Positions 8,059 to 16,469 are shown, counted from the first letter of the stretch. The stretch: DNA of 64,000 nucleotides from an uncultured Ignavibacteria bacterium (GCA_937873695.1 CALMYL010000020.1:124001-188000); one strand, 5' to 3'. The notes: generated by a model from the sequence alone, not told the origin. A program made the numbers and translations.

Positions 8059-8538
8059 TTAATTCACTTTGTATAACTTTAGATTAGTTATTTTCACCGT
8101 ATCAAACATTCCCTGAAAATAACTCGTAATTCCAAATGCTGCCCTGATTGCATTCGTAGTATCACTGCCAAACTCAAATGTCTTGTTTGCGCTGATCTGC
8201 GTACTGCCTACATGCCCGTAAGTAGTATCATAGCCATAATAATTTCCTGGTTGAAATTGATAGTGTATATCAACCCCATTGTAGGAAGTCTGGATATTCG
8301 TATATAAGTCAAATGCAATCCTGTACTTTCTGCTTGGCGTTAAACTATCCTGATATATCATCTGTGTTTGCGGCGTTATATCCGGGTGAAGCAACATTAA
8401 GGGTATATCAGCAACAAGCACTTCATTATTATTGCCAGTATTATTATTCCCGCCGGTGACCGTGTCACTCCCGCAGCTTTGTAATAATACAAATCCGCAT
8501 ACAACAAAAAACATAAATAAATAATTTTTGATTTTCAT
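8059..8538 (-). CDS. Lipoprotein, prophage moron candidate
   Basis: 159 residues from ATG 8538, chosen because GGAGGAG lies about 10 bases upstream; the open frame extends further 5' without such a site. Lipobox FVLLQSC near residue 21, then a Gly/Asn linker (GGNNNTGNNN). The mature domain is beta-rich (YRIAFDLYTNI, IHYQFQPGNYYGYDTTYGHV). It has its own terminator and lies between repressor and capsid genes. Outer-membrane moron function, for example exclusion of other phages, is only an inference from context. Confidence 0.7.
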   Translation of the reverse strand: MKIKNYLFMFFVVCGFVLLQSCGSDTVTGGNNNTGNNNEVLVADIPLMLLHPDITPQTQMIYQDSLTPSRKYRIAFDLYTNIQTSYNGVDIHYQFQPGNYYGYDTTYGHVGSTQISANKTFEFGSDTTNAIRAAFGITSYFQGMFDTVKITNLKLYKVN

Positions 8539-8593
8539 TTTATTGAGCTCCTCCATTAAACGTTTTATTTTTTTGTGTAACACAATATAAGAA

Positions 8594-8704
8594 TTACAAA
8601 AGGTAAATTACAAGTCTTACAAGTACCGCAGCCAAAAACAAAATACCAACCGCTCCAAGCACACGGTTATTTCTCAGCTTTTTATAATTCATCATTTGAG
8701 CCAT
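8594..8704 (-). CDS. Small membrane protein, 36 residues
   Basis: MAQMMNYKKL then a basic turn and one hydrophobic helix (GAVGILFLAAVLVRLVIYLL). An inner ATG five codons in is also possible. It lies between the repressor and lipoprotein genes on the same strand. Function unknown. Confidence 0.45.
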   Translation of the reverse strand: MAQMMNYKKLRNNRVLGAVGILFLAAVLVRLVIYLL

Positions 8705-8775
8705 ATCAATTCTTATAATTGTTCATTGTTAATTGTTCATTGCTAATTGTTGAGCCGCGTTTTTTGCGGCGAAAC

Positions 8776-8796
8776 CTTACTCCGAAGGAGGAAGGC
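8776..8796. repeat. Palindromic repeat, CCTT/AAGG family
   Basis: Arms CCTTACTCC/GGAGGAAGG around GAA, just past the repressor stop. Close relatives are at 11011-11037, 13544-13570 and 13734-13756. Confidence 0.6.
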
Positions 8797-8802
8797 TAAT
8801 TG

Positions 8803-9453
8803 CTACGCCACATCTCGAATAATTTTTACAACCTTGTATATCTTATGCACTCTGCTCAGCGGTACTTCCTCCGGATGGTACTTTGTGTTCACACTATATA
8901 CCACAATATTTTCGCTGTTGGTTTTTTGCCTTTGGAATAATTTCACGCTCGCCTCAGTTGTACCGGGTCCTGATTTCCATTGCAGCAGTACAGCCGTATG
9001 ATCTTTTATATTTTCAAACGGTACCTCAGCGCATACAACATGATCGTTCTTTTCAATGTACGGCTTCATGCTGTCGCCAACTGCTTTCACTGCGAATACA
9101 AATTTGTAATGCCGCAAGCCATCAACTATTATAAAATCTTTTTCGCTTCTCTCCCATTGCGCCGCGGGTAACCCGCAGTCAGCCATAGCAAGCTCACTTA
9201 CTCTCCGGAAGTTTTTACCGTATCTGTCAATAATTTCTCCAGGCGCATCCTTTTCGTACATCTCCGCTTTATCATCAAAAAACCAATTAACATTTAAGCC
9301 TAGCCTTTTACGCGCAGCTTCAAAAAATTCCGGCTGAGGTTTGGTTCCCGTCTCATATCTCTGTATATTTTGATGAACTGTTCCAAGGACTTTAGCGAAC
9401 TCAGACAATGTACGATCTCCTCTTACGAGTCGTATTTTTTCTCCAATTGTCAT
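8803..9453 (-). CDS. C1/LexA-type phage repressor with S24 peptidase domain
   Basis: 216 residues from ATG 9453 (MTIGEKIRLVRGD); the longer frame upstream to 9540 would run through its own promoter. N-terminal HTH (LSEFAKVLGTVHQNIQRYETG, about residues 15-37). The C-terminal S24 domain has AVKAVGDSMKPYI (catalytic Ser in GDSM) and the AVLLQWKSGP strand where the Lys dyad is expected. It should keep the prophage silent by binding the operators at 9651-9697, and cleave itself after DNA damage. It faces the early operon divergently. Confidence 0.88.
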   Translation of the reverse strand: MTIGEKIRLVRGDRTLSEFAKVLGTVHQNIQRYETGTKPQPEFFEAARKRLGLNVNWFFDDKAEMYEKDAPGEIIDRYGKNFRRVSELAMADCGLPAAQWERSEKDFIIVDGLRHYKFVFAVKAVGDSMKPYIEKNDHVVCAEVPFENIKDHTAVLLQWKSGPGTTEASVKLFQRQKTNSENIVVYSVNTKYHPEEVPLSRVHKIYKVVKIIRDVA

Positions 9454-9475
9454 TTCACTAACTTGTGCAATACGA

Positions 9476-9504
9476 ATATAATACGATACACTTTGTAATG
9501 TCAA
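9476..9504 (-). promoter_or_regulatory. Probable repressor promoter
   Basis: Minus strand: TTGACA (9499-9504), 17 bases, TTATAT (9476-9481). Counted as the Bacteroidota form, TTG is followed 21 bases later by TATATTCG, one base off TAnnTTTG. It lies 23 bp before the repressor ATG. Confidence 0.55.
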
Positions 9505-9650
9505 TCCTAAAGCGGTTAAATAGTGGTTAAATTTATTCAAATACCATTATGCCGTTATACATATCCCCCGCGCCTTAAATGCGCCTCCTAACCCCGTTTC
9601 CGTGAGGAATTCGCTTATATCATTTATAATCAATGCTTTATAAAAATAAA

Positions 9651-9697
9651 TGCACCGTTCAGTGCATTTAGCTATTGACATTGCACCATTTAGTGCA
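9651..9697. promoter_or_regulatory. Two repressor operators (O1 9651-9666, O2 9682-9697)
   Basis: Two 16-bp palindromes of the form TGCAC-N6-GTGCA (TGCACCGTTCAGTGCA and TGCACCATTTAGTGCA), 31 bp apart centre to centre, about three helical turns. O2 lies inside the spacer of the early promoter at 9675-9705, so binding would block it. Confidence 0.75.
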
Positions 9698-9705
9698 TAT
9701 CTTTG
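9675..9705 (+). promoter_or_regulatory. Early (lytic) promoter of the prophage
   Basis: TTG at 9675 (within TTGACA), 20 bases, TATCTTTG at 9698-9705: an exact Bacteroidota-type promoter. Transcription would begin near 9711 and read the whole plus-strand early operon. Confidence 0.75.
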
Positions 9706-9745
9706 TTGTAGTTAAATTAAACAAAATTCGTAGGGGGTACGAAGC

Positions 9746-10120
9746 TTGGAATACACAACAGAATCTCTTAAAGATATGGCAGCAGAACAATTGAAAGAGT
9801 TACTTGCTGTTAATGAAATTTCCACACGTAACATTGCAGCGGCATTAGACGTTAATCATTCAATTGTAGTATGCACTATCAACGGCAATTATAAAGGAGC
9901 CAAAGCTACAAGCAATAAAGTCTACCAGCAGATCGCGAAGATGCTTGAGGTACGCGAAGATCTTTCCGATGACATCTACAATAATGCCGCAATGTTTTCA
10001 AGACTGCTTAACATCGGCATCAAGCACAAAAGCTTTGATAACAACGAAACCGCAGTGCTCATCACAATCGCAAATACAATTAACAAATTTATAGAACATC
10101 AAAACAATAACCATGAATAA
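9746..10120 (+). CDS. Small HTH regulator, Ner/Cro position
   Basis: 124 residues. TTG start chosen because AGGGGG lies about 9 bases upstream; the next ATG (9776) lacks a site. An HTH-like stretch at about 25-55 (ISTRNIAAALDVNHSIVVCTI) is followed by YQQIAKMLEV. As first gene of the early operon, opposite the repressor, it sits where Mu has ner. Overlaps the next gene by 8 bp. Confidence 0.6.
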   Translation: MEYTTESLKDMAAEQLKELLAVNEISTRNIAAALDVNHSIVVCTINGNYKGAKATSNKVYQQIAKMLEVREDLSDDIYNNAAMFSRLLNIGIKHKSFDNNETAVLITIANTINKFIEHQNNNHE

Positions 10121-10562
10121 CAATTCAAGTCCAAACACAATCGTAGTTAACGGCGTAATGTATGTGCGCCAGGATACCATCGCAGTTGACAACAGACCCA
10201 TCGCCGAAAGAGTAAAGAGCTACGAAGATGCATGTCTTGTACTTGGCATCGAGCCCGCAGCTTCGCTGCCTGATGTCAATACAATCCTCGGTGAGAGCAA
10301 ATCAATTACCGCATTCGCAAAGCTTATCGTAATCACCCGCGCATTAAACGAAGGCTGGTCGCCAAACTGGAATGATGGCAGTGAATATAAATATTACCCA
10401 TGGTTCAAAATGAACAACTCGGGCTCCGGCTTGTCGTACGACGTCTTCGGTCTCTGGTATACGTATTCGGGTGTGCCGGCTCGCCTTTGCTTTAAATCTT
10501 TTGAGCTTGCTGAATACGCAGGCAATCAATTCATTGAACTATACACAGAATATTTTTTATAA
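10113..10562 (+). CDS. DGR target protein 1
   Basis: 149 residues, no signal peptide or membrane segment. The C-terminal half has the layout shared by the three target proteins: NDGSEYKYYPWFKM, then SGSGLSYD-V-F-G-L-WYTYSGVPARLCF and a short tail (ELAEYAGNQFIELY). Residues 103-126 are encoded by a variable repeat whose differences from the template all fall at template adenines. The family is found in Bacteroidota phages, with unknown ligand. It lies about 10.6 kb upstream of the template, in the early operon. An intracellular binding role is inferred from the lack of a signal peptide. Confidence 0.8.
   Translation: MNNNSSPNTIVVNGVMYVRQDTIAVDNRPIAERVKSYEDACLVLGIEPAASLPDVNTILGESKSITAFAKLIVITRALNEGWSPNWNDGSEYKYYPWFKMNNSGSGLSYDVFGLWYTYSGVPARLCFKSFELAEYAGNQFIELYTEYFL
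10419..10490 (+). repeat. DGR variable repeat of target 1
   Basis: Aligns without gaps to template 21027-21098. It differs at 15 sites, all adenines in the template (template positions 21029, 36, 48, 52, 55, 58, 60, 61, 66, 72, 78, 79, 86, 91, 95). No C, G or T of the template is changed. Confidence 0.9.
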
Positions 10563-10564
10563 AA

Positions 10565-10639
10565 ATGAAAGATATAATATTCCCAATAGCCGGATTTCTT
10601 TTTACACTGCTTGCATTCTTAATTATTTCACTGACCTGA
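10565..10639 (+). CDS. 24-residue membrane peptide
   Basis: MKDIIFPIAGFLFTLLAFLI followed by ISLT: a single hydrophobic helix. It starts two bases after the stop of DGR target 1 and stops one base before the next gene, a coupling pattern that favours translation. Function unknown. Confidence 0.4.
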   Translation: MKDIIFPIAGFLFTLLAFLIISLT

Positions 10640-10640
10640 A

Positions 10641-10943
10641 ATGAAGATCATATTAACTAAAATACCGGTCAGTCTTATAAAGGATCTATGCCAGCCGCTT
10701 AAAGCTTACGGCGTAATAAATGAAACCGCTATCCGCGATATGGAAATTTACAATGAATACCTTGAGCGTACTTTCTCCGGACCCGCTTACGGGCACTATG
10801 GCGCCGATGATCTTGCAGCAAAGTTCGGACTATCAACTATCCAGGTAAAACGCATCATTGCAAAATATAAAGATATGTACCCGCCAAGGGTTATTAAAAA
10901 CGATTCAGCAATTGTAGACTATGGACTCGAAGATGCAGCATAA
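10641..10943 (+). CDS. Small phage protein with HTH-like segment
   Basis: 100 residues. Residues 55-75 (YGADDLAAKFGLSTIQVKRI) look like a helix-turn-helix. No family assigned. Start ATG 10641 directly follows the upstream peptide; its end overlaps the next gene by 23 bp. Confidence 0.55.
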   Translation: MKIILTKIPVSLIKDLCQPLKAYGVINETAIRDMEIYNEYLERTFSGPAYGHYGADDLAAKFGLSTIQVKRIIAKYKDMYPPRVIKNDSAIVDYGLEDAA

Positions 10944-11220
10944 ACTTCAACATACCAACCGGTATAATACCAATGGGTATAATCCGGCAAACCATGGCGA
11001 TGGCGGAACGCCTTACTCACGCGAAGCGGGAGGAAGGGGGTTAGAACCCGAATGCTTCATCTGCGGCCGCCATGAATCAAAATCTATAAGGCTCCGCATC
11101 ATCCGCCGGTGGAAAATTATGGGCAGATCAGTTTCACTCATTATTGATACAGTATGCAGCACATGCGATGATAAACATAAATTAATCTCATCCAATCCAA
11201 ACAAACATGCACGTAATTAA
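10921..11220 (+). CDS. Small zinc-ribbon-like phage protein carrying an in-frame palindrome
   Basis: 99 residues. Two Cys pairs (CFICGRHES and CSTCDDKH) suggest a zinc ribbon in the C-terminal half. Residues 30-39 (TPYSREAGGR) are encoded by a palindrome that also appears, in the same frame, in the MuA-like transposase at residues 615-624. The N-terminal 40 residues are otherwise low complexity. Function unknown. Confidence 0.55.
   Translation: MDSKMQHKLQHTNRYNTNGYNPANHGDGGTPYSREAGGRGLEPECFICGRHESKSIRLRIIRRWKIMGRSVSLIIDTVCSTCDDKHKLISSNPNKHARN
11011..11037. repeat. Palindromic repeat inside the zinc-ribbon gene
   Basis: Arms CCTTACTC/GAGGAAGG with inner CGC-GAA-GCG. Identical over 30 bases (11008-11037) to 13541-13570. 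Confidence 0.75.
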
Positions 11221-11422
11221 AACAGTAGATAACGAACTGCAGCACCTGGTAAATTTATCGGGGCTCAAAGAAGAGTACATCGCCGAAAAATGCAGCATCA
11301 CGCCGCAGTATTTTTCAATGCTTAAAACATCGGCGCGCAAAGGCAGCAAAACAAGGTTAGCCGTTAAGCTCTGGCTTACCCGTTACATTCAGTATTCATT
11401 AACATTCAAACTCGCAGCGTAA
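11207..11422 (+). CDS. Small HTH protein
   Basis: 71 residues; LVNLSGLKEEYIAEKCSITP continuing into QYFSMLK reads as a Cro/C1-type helix-turn-helix. It overlaps the previous gene by 14 bp. It may be an early regulator; target unknown. Confidence 0.55.
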   Translation: MHVIKTVDNELQHLVNLSGLKEEYIAEKCSITPQYFSMLKTSARKGSKTRLAVKLWLTRYIQYSLTFKLAA

Positions 11423-11430
11423 TTAACAAT

Positions 11431-11673
11431 ATGATCACAGAAAACATCGAACACAAAGCCGTAACGCATTATGAATCAATTCAGGTCATTGCGCCTTATG
11501 AGATCTTTAAGGTTACCAATGCCATCACGCACGATGTGCTCTGGTTTGAAGTACGCGCCTTAAAAGATAATGCCGCAGGTATCACCATGTCACCGCGCCC
11601 GTTCTTAAAGGAGTCCGAAGCGCGCGACTATATCATTCAGCAGATAACAGATAAACATCACAACGTAAATTAA
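11431..11673 (+). CDS. Small phage protein of unknown function
   Basis: 80 residues, mixed alpha/beta (YEIFKVTNAITHDVLWFEVR). No family recognised. Lies just before the transposase gene in the early operon. Confidence 0.5.
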   Translation: MITENIEHKAVTHYESIQVIAPYEIFKVTNAITHDVLWFEVRALKDNAAGITMSPRPFLKESEARDYIIQQITDKHHNVN

Positions 11674-11698
11674 TTTTATTATTTCAGCATTCGACTAA

Positions 11699-13714
11699 AT
11701 GAATTCACAACTAAATAACTACATGCAAGAAACAACTCCCGTCACTGATCCCATAGATCAGCATAATACAAACGATGGAGTGTTAACAGCTGCTCATTTC
11801 TCGCTCGAAAAATTCTGCAAAGAAGCAATTGCGTCAAACGTAAAAGGATTTGTTAAGCTAACAGAGCTTGCCAAAACTCACGGCATAAACAGATCTTACC
11901 GCACATTAATTGACCTTGTCAAAAAATATAAAACCGGCGGTCTCACCGCGCTTAAGCGCAAGGAATATTCAGGCAAAGGCGATACACGCTCATTTTCAGA
12001 TCATGCCCTCCGCATCCTGCAAAAAAAATATATTGACTGTCTTGTTATCAGGAACGCGTATGAAGATATGCACAAAGAATTGCGGAAGATCGCTCAGTCT
12101 TTTATAGATGTTTCAACAGGCGAAGAATTCCTTATCAAAGATAACCTGCTTCATGAAATGACGGGCGGTACCGCTATTTCAATTCACTCTACTAAATTTG
12201 TCGAGTGTGTTTACCGTTTGCCGGGATACGATGAATCGCGAATAAACAATGAAAAATTTCAGGTCCGCGCAGGTTCTTACAAATCGGCCTGCCGTTACTT
12301 AAGCGCTTTAAAAGAAAATGAACCCGCCCTGTTTATGAACCGTTTCGGCATTCACGATTACCGCAACAAACGCCAGCACCCCATGAAGCTGAGTTACTCT
12401 CACCTCAATCCCAACTATTACCTGGTCGGTGATGGCAAGCAGCTTGATATTATCGTGATCTCCGAGGACTGGCGCCGTGTGTACCGTCCCTGGCTCATGG
12501 GCTGGTATGATATGGCTACCCGCCGTTATTGCTACGAACTTGCAGTCCACGAGGATTCTGAAAGCATCGCTAACTCATTGGCGGTCGCTATCCGTGAGTG
12601 GGGCGTTCCTGAAAAAGTGAAAACAGATAACGGCTCATCGTACACATCTGGTAGATTTGATGAAATGTGTAAATTCTTTAATGTCGAGCAGCATCATGCT
12701 ACAGTTAAGCTCGCACGCGCAAAGCCAATCGAATCGCACCATAATGTAATTGATAATCTTTGTAAATCTTCCATCGGCTATACGGGCGGCAAGTATGTTG
12801 ATATGCCGCTTGATACACGCGAAAGGATAAAACTTGCATTAGGCGCACAGCGTGACGCAAAGAAATACGCTAAACTTATAAAAGAGAATATCGGATTTTC
12901 ATTCACTATCGCGGATCCTGATGCAAGGCTTAAGAAATCCAAACGCCGCTTAATGCATATCAGCGAACTTAATGAACTGTTATCGGAAAAATTTGATGAA
13001 TACCATGAACGCACACACGGCGGATTGAAAAAAGACAAGCTTGGTAAACAAGTATACAATCTCAACTGCAAAGATGAACTTATAAATGAGTACGGCGAGA
13101 AGCTCAACTCACCCCGCGGCAGATACCAGTACTACGTGCAGCAGGGCTTTAAACCTGTTACTGCTGACCCTGCTATAGTCGCACTGTATGCTTCTAACTT
13201 TGATCTTCGTACTGTGCAATTTAAGACGGGCATCAACCTGGCAAACGGTGAATACTTTGATGCCAAGCTTCTGGGTGTTGCAGGTAAAAAAGTACTCATA
13301 CGCTACACTTCACCCGGCGCCATGAATATTTATGTATTCACATCAGATGAATTGCAGAAAATATCTGACCGCAAACAATTAACCCACGAAATTCATCAGG
13401 GCTTGAAGTTCATCTGTATTGCAAAGCGTCAGGAAATTATAGATTACGATGACCCAAGATATAAAGATGAACTCATTCTCCAGCGCGCGGAAGAAAGATC
13501 ACTCCGCGAATCTTTGGGTATAACTAAATACGGTGCCGCTACGCCTTACTCACGCGAAGCGGGAGGAAGGCCGCAAGACGGGGTCGCTTACTCCAACATC
13601 ATCCAGCTCAACCCGGCATCTGAAATGGCTGATGAGATCAAGCAGGCGGAAAAGGAAATTATCGCAAATAAAAAACCATCTTCAAACAAATATAAAGATG
13701 TGGATCTATATTGA
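11699..13714 (+). CDS. MuA-type DDE transposase
   Basis: 671 residues, near MuA length (663). N-terminal HTH-like DNA-binding part (FVKLTELAKTHGINRSYRTL). Catalytic core with D245 (LVGDGKQLD), D310 (VKTDNGSSY) and E345 (AKPIESHH), spacing D-34-E. Then a Mu-type C-terminal beta domain (about 490-570). It joins phage ends to target DNA for integration and replicative transposition, with the MuB-like ATPase at 14233-15120. Residues 615-624 (TPYSREAGGR) come from an in-frame palindrome. Start ATG 11699. Confidence 0.92.
   Translation: MNSQLNNYMQETTPVTDPIDQHNTNDGVLTAAHFSLEKFCKEAIASNVKGFVKLTELAKTHGINRSYRTLIDLVKKYKTGGLTALKRKEYSGKGDTRSFSDHALRILQKKYIDCLVIRNAYEDMHKELRKIAQSFIDVSTGEEFLIKDNLLHEMTGGTAISIHSTKFVECVYRLPGYDESRINNEKFQVRAGSYKSACRYLSALKENEPALFMNRFGIHDYRNKRQHPMKLSYSHLNPNYYLVGDGKQLDIIVISEDWRRVYRPWLMGWYDMATRRYCYELAVHEDSESIANSLAVAIREWGVPEKVKTDNGSSYTSGRFDEMCKFFNVEQHHATVKLARAKPIESHHNVIDNLCKSSIGYTGGKYVDMPLDTRERIKLALGAQRDAKKYAKLIKENIGFSFTIADPDARLKKSKRRLMHISELNELLSEKFDEYHERTHGGLKKDKLGKQVYNLNCKDELINEYGEKLNSPRGRYQYYVQQGFKPVTADPAIVALYASNFDLRTVQFKTGINLANGEYFDAKLLGVAGKKVLIRYTSPGAMNIYVFTSDELQKISDRKQLTHEIHQGLKFICIAKRQEIIDYDDPRYKDELILQRAEERSLRESLGITKYGAATPYSREAGGRPQDGVAYSNIIQLNPASEMADEIKQAEKEIIANKKPSSNKYKDVDLY
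13544..13570. repeat. Palindromic repeat inside the transposase gene
   Basis: Same 27-bp hairpin as 11011-11037, in the same reading frame, near the C-terminus outside the catalytic core. Confidence 0.75.
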
Positions 13715-13733
13715 CCGCCCGCGGGCAATGCAA

Positions 13734-13756
13734 ACCTTGCTCCGCAGGAGGAAGGT
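13734..13756. repeat. Palindromic repeat, intergenic
   Basis: Arms ACCTTGCTCC/GGAGGAAGGT with one mismatch, loop GCA, after the transposase gene. Same family as 8776-8796. Confidence 0.6.
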
Positions 13757-13793
13757 AGAAATATAATTCATAAATTAAAGGAGGCTAATCAAA

Positions 13794-14231
13794 ATGGCAG
13801 CAAAAAAACATAAGCGTTTAAAACAGCTATATAAGTCCGCAGAAGATATTCACGATAATGTTGTGGTTGTTTACAGGAGTGATCTCTATACCTTAGGTAA
13901 TAAATACCACGATGGAGTAGAACTCTATACTTTTGAAGATAATCGTTTTGTACGGACCATAAATTATGGCAACTTAATTTTCAAATTTCTCATCAAATAT
14001 ATCATATTAATGAAAGTGTCGGAAACCAACAAATGGTATATAGTAGCAGAATATGATGATAATGGAGATATAGTCAATGATAATTTGTCCTTTGTAAACG
14101 AACATGACGCCCGTAAATGCGCTATCGAAATCATTGAATTTGACGATGAACAAAATGAAAAAGCAGAAGAAGGAGAAAACTTTATCATTCAAAAGATACT
14201 GTTTGACCCTAACATAGTGGAGGCTGAGTAA
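13794..14231 (+). CDS. Phage protein of unknown function between MuA and MuB
   Basis: 145 residues with a strong AAAGGAGG site upstream. Basic N-terminus (MAAKKHKRLKQLYK), then beta-rich parts and an acidic tail. The codons are AT-richer than in its neighbours. No family recognised. Placement between transposase and MuB-like genes is unusual, since Mu A and B are adjacent. Confidence 0.6.
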   Translation: MAAKKHKRLKQLYKSAEDIHDNVVVVYRSDLYTLGNKYHDGVELYTFEDNRFVRTINYGNLIFKFLIKYIILMKVSETNKWYIVAEYDDNGDIVNDNLSFVNEHDARKCAIEIIEFDDEQNEKAEEGENFIIQKILFDPNIVEAE

Positions 14232-14232
14232 T

Positions 14233-15120
14233 ATGAAGGAACTATTAAACAGGCTCAACGCAATCCAGGAGCAGTACGAATTCTCTGACGCGCAGCTATG
14301 CTCAAAGATCGGTATTACCCCTGATGAATTATACCTGCTTCGCAATAACCGGCTAAGCGATCCGCTCAGGCTCCAGTTCATTCAGCGCTTTGTTGAAATG
14401 ATGCAGGAAAAGATCTATCCTACAAAGCTTCTCAATAAAATGGAAAACCTTTTCACGCTCACGCACAAAGAGCAGGCTATCACCATCGTGGGCTCAATCT
14501 CAGGCGGCGGCAAAACCCTGGCATCGGAACGTTTTTCCAACGCCAATACATACGCCGTGTATTTATACATCCCTGAAATTATCACACCGCGCCACCTGCT
14601 GGCTCTTATCTGCCAGAAGCTTGCGCTTCCATGGTCAGGCCTGAACCTGCAGCAGCTTTATGAGCAGATCATCGGCTCACTTGCACAGGAAAAAAAGCTC
14701 TTGATCTTTGATGAAGCTGACCGGCTGAATAAAAAGATGTTCGAGATCATGCGCGATATATGGTCTGATGGCAAGGGCAATGTCGGACTTGTATTTGTAG
14801 GTGATGAAAACCTCATGAATAAGATCAAACGCCCGGGCACACTGCGTGATAACCTCATCCGCTTAATGCGCCGTGTGAAGTATAACGAGATCCTCGACCC
14901 GCTCCATCCCGATGATGTGAAAATGGTATTCAAAACAGAGCTGGGCAAGCACAAGATCACAGACGATATGATAAAAGCTATCTTCAACAAATACTGCAAG
15001 CTTGGCGGGTTTGGTTCTATACTCAATTTAACGGATAAAATTTCAAAGATTGCAAAGAACACCGGCGACCAGCCCAACAACGAAATGGCAGAAGAAGCTA
15101 TAAAGAGATTGAAAATATAG
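14233..15120 (+). CDS. MuB-type AAA+ ATPase, target-DNA activator
   Basis: 295 residues. The N-terminal HTH (AQLCSKIGITPDELYLLRNN, about 20-40) is followed by an AAA+ domain with Walker A GSISGGGKT (87-95) and Walker B LLIFDEAD (156-163). MuB coats target DNA and delivers it to the transposase. The C-terminal helical part (KLGGFGSILNLTDKI) is as in this family. One base separates it from the upstream gene, so translation is coupled. Confidence 0.88.
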   Translation: MKELLNRLNAIQEQYEFSDAQLCSKIGITPDELYLLRNNRLSDPLRLQFIQRFVEMMQEKIYPTKLLNKMENLFTLTHKEQAITIVGSISGGGKTLASERFSNANTYAVYLYIPEIITPRHLLALICQKLALPWSGLNLQQLYEQIIGSLAQEKKLLIFDEADRLNKKMFEIMRDIWSDGKGNVGLVFVGDENLMNKIKRPGTLRDNLIRLMRRVKYNEILDPLHPDDVKMVFKTELGKHKITDDMIKAIFNKYCKLGGFGSILNLTDKISKIAKNTGDQPNNEMAEEAIKRLKI

Positions 15121-15124
15121 TCAA

Positions 15125-15174
15125 ATCCTGAGCGCAGCGCCTGCCTTACTGCACGCAGTGCGGGAAGGAAGGAT
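15125..15174. repeat. Covarying hairpin repeat after the MuB-like gene
   Basis: Basal arms ATCCT/AGGAT, inner CCTTACTGC/GTGCGGGAAGG-like pairing, longer (50 bp) than the signal-peptide copies. Starts five bases after the stop codon. Confidence 0.6.
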
Positions 15175-15246
15175 CTCATAAATAGACAGATAAATTAACA
15201 GAACCAAATTTCACTATTCCAACATAACGGGGGCATTTCCAAATAC

Positions 15247-15609
15247 ATGAACATCAAACAGACACAGCATAACATCTACATCGCGTATCCTGAATGCGTC
15301 ACGCTCAAGCGGCTCGGACTCCCGCAGGGTAATTCCTCGGCATACTGGTCCAATGCAGATCAGGCTGTATTCACATCAGAACGGGTTGCAAAATTCCGCG
15401 GATGGGAAAAACATTTCACCGCTGCCGTCACCGGTGACGAACTTAATAAATTCATCCCGCCATTCACGCTCATCGAAAAGCCGGATGCCAATAATTACAG
15501 AATAACAAACCCGCGCTATAAAGTTACCGCTAACGCTTCCACCGAAGCGGAAGCAAAAGTAAAATTCATAGCGCAGCTTGTAAAAAATAAAGCTATCAAA
15601 TTAACATGA
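15247..15609 (+). CDS. Phage protein of unknown function
   Basis: 120 residues, start ATG 15247. Features: YPECVTLKRLGLPQGNSSAYW and a C-terminal ANASTEAEAKVKFIAQLV helix. Overlaps the next gene by 4 bp (ATGA). No family recognised. Confidence 0.55.
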   Translation: MNIKQTQHNIYIAYPECVTLKRLGLPQGNSSAYWSNADQAVFTSERVAKFRGWEKHFTAAVTGDELNKFIPPFTLIEKPDANNYRITNPRYKVTANASTEAEAKVKFIAQLVKNKAIKLT

Positions 15610-15863
15610 AAAAACTCAGAGCAATTATCAACCGTATCTTCTCTGTCATAAACCTGCTGGTTTCGGATAAATTTCTCATCATGACATACGATCACACAGA
15701 AGGCAGCAAATATGACTTTCAGTGCCGCTCAAATTTTCCCATCGGCTCAGATCTTCTCACCGATATGAATACTGCCGTATTCACCTGGGTAGCTGAGCAT
15801 CACGCACGCAAGCAGTCAAAAATTAACGATGATACAATAAATAAAATTCTCAACAGCAAATGA
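15606..15863 (+). CDS. Small phage protein of unknown function
   Basis: 85 residues; amphipathic basic N-terminus (KKLRAIINRIFSVINLLVS). Overlaps both neighbours by 4 bp, so it belongs to a tightly coupled early operon. Confidence 0.5.
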   Translation: MKKLRAIINRIFSVINLLVSDKFLIMTYDHTEGSKYDFQCRSNFPIGSDLLTDMNTAVFTWVAEHHARKQSKINDDTINKILNSK

Positions 15864-16144
15864 TAACCAAAAAAGATTTAATAACCGATGCCCAGCTTAT
15901 GGCTGATATTCGCGAGCTCCGCAAAGCGGGCGGAATGAACAAAGGTAAATCCGCCGTGATGGCATTCATAGAAACAACCAATAATTCAGGGCGCAGGCTC
16001 CGCCGCCAGTGGAAATGGCACGGTAAAAATCGCCGCGCCAAAAAGCAGCTTACACCAAAGGCTATAGCCAGCGGCTCAACCAACGGCATCCGCAAAAGCA
16101 ATGCCAGGCTTAAAGTACAGATCGAATCAATGAAATCAAGATAA
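15860..16144 (+). CDS. Small basic phage protein
   Basis: 94 residues, rich in Arg/Lys (GRRLRRQWKWHGKNRRAKKQ), which suggests nucleic-acid binding. No family recognised. Its stop overlaps the next start. Confidence 0.5.
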   Translation: MITKKDLITDAQLMADIRELRKAGGMNKGKSAVMAFIETTNNSGRRLRRQWKWHGKNRRAKKQLTPKAIASGSTNGIRKSNARLKVQIESMKSR

Positions 16145-16407
16145 TGCCAAAACAATACAATCTGAAATACTTTGAATCTATTAAGTCCCTGCCCATGAAG
16201 CGGTATGCATTATGGCTTATGGAATCACCCGGATACGGGTTCTCGATCTTCAACGGCATGGATAAAGCTTTAAAGAACGCTGATGATTCTTCGCTATCCG
16301 GATATTATGACGCATACCCGCAGGAATCCGAATGGTTTACAAAGCATCTGGAAAAACACCCCGATGCGCTTGAGATACAAAAACATTTATTTAACATACA
16401 TAACTGA
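16144..16407 (+). CDS. Small phage protein of unknown function
   Basis: 87 residues, acidic and helical in the C-terminal half (ESEWFTKHLEKHPDALEIQK). Followed by a palindrome at about 16415-16458. Confidence 0.5.
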   Translation: MPKQYNLKYFESIKSLPMKRYALWLMESPGYGFSIFNGMDKALKNADDSSLSGYYDAYPQESEWFTKHLEKHPDALEIQKHLFNIHN

Positions 16408-16469
16408 TCCACTTCGCTCCCTCCCCTTACCAAGGGGAGGGCTGGGGTGGGGTCTAAGAAAGGCAAACA

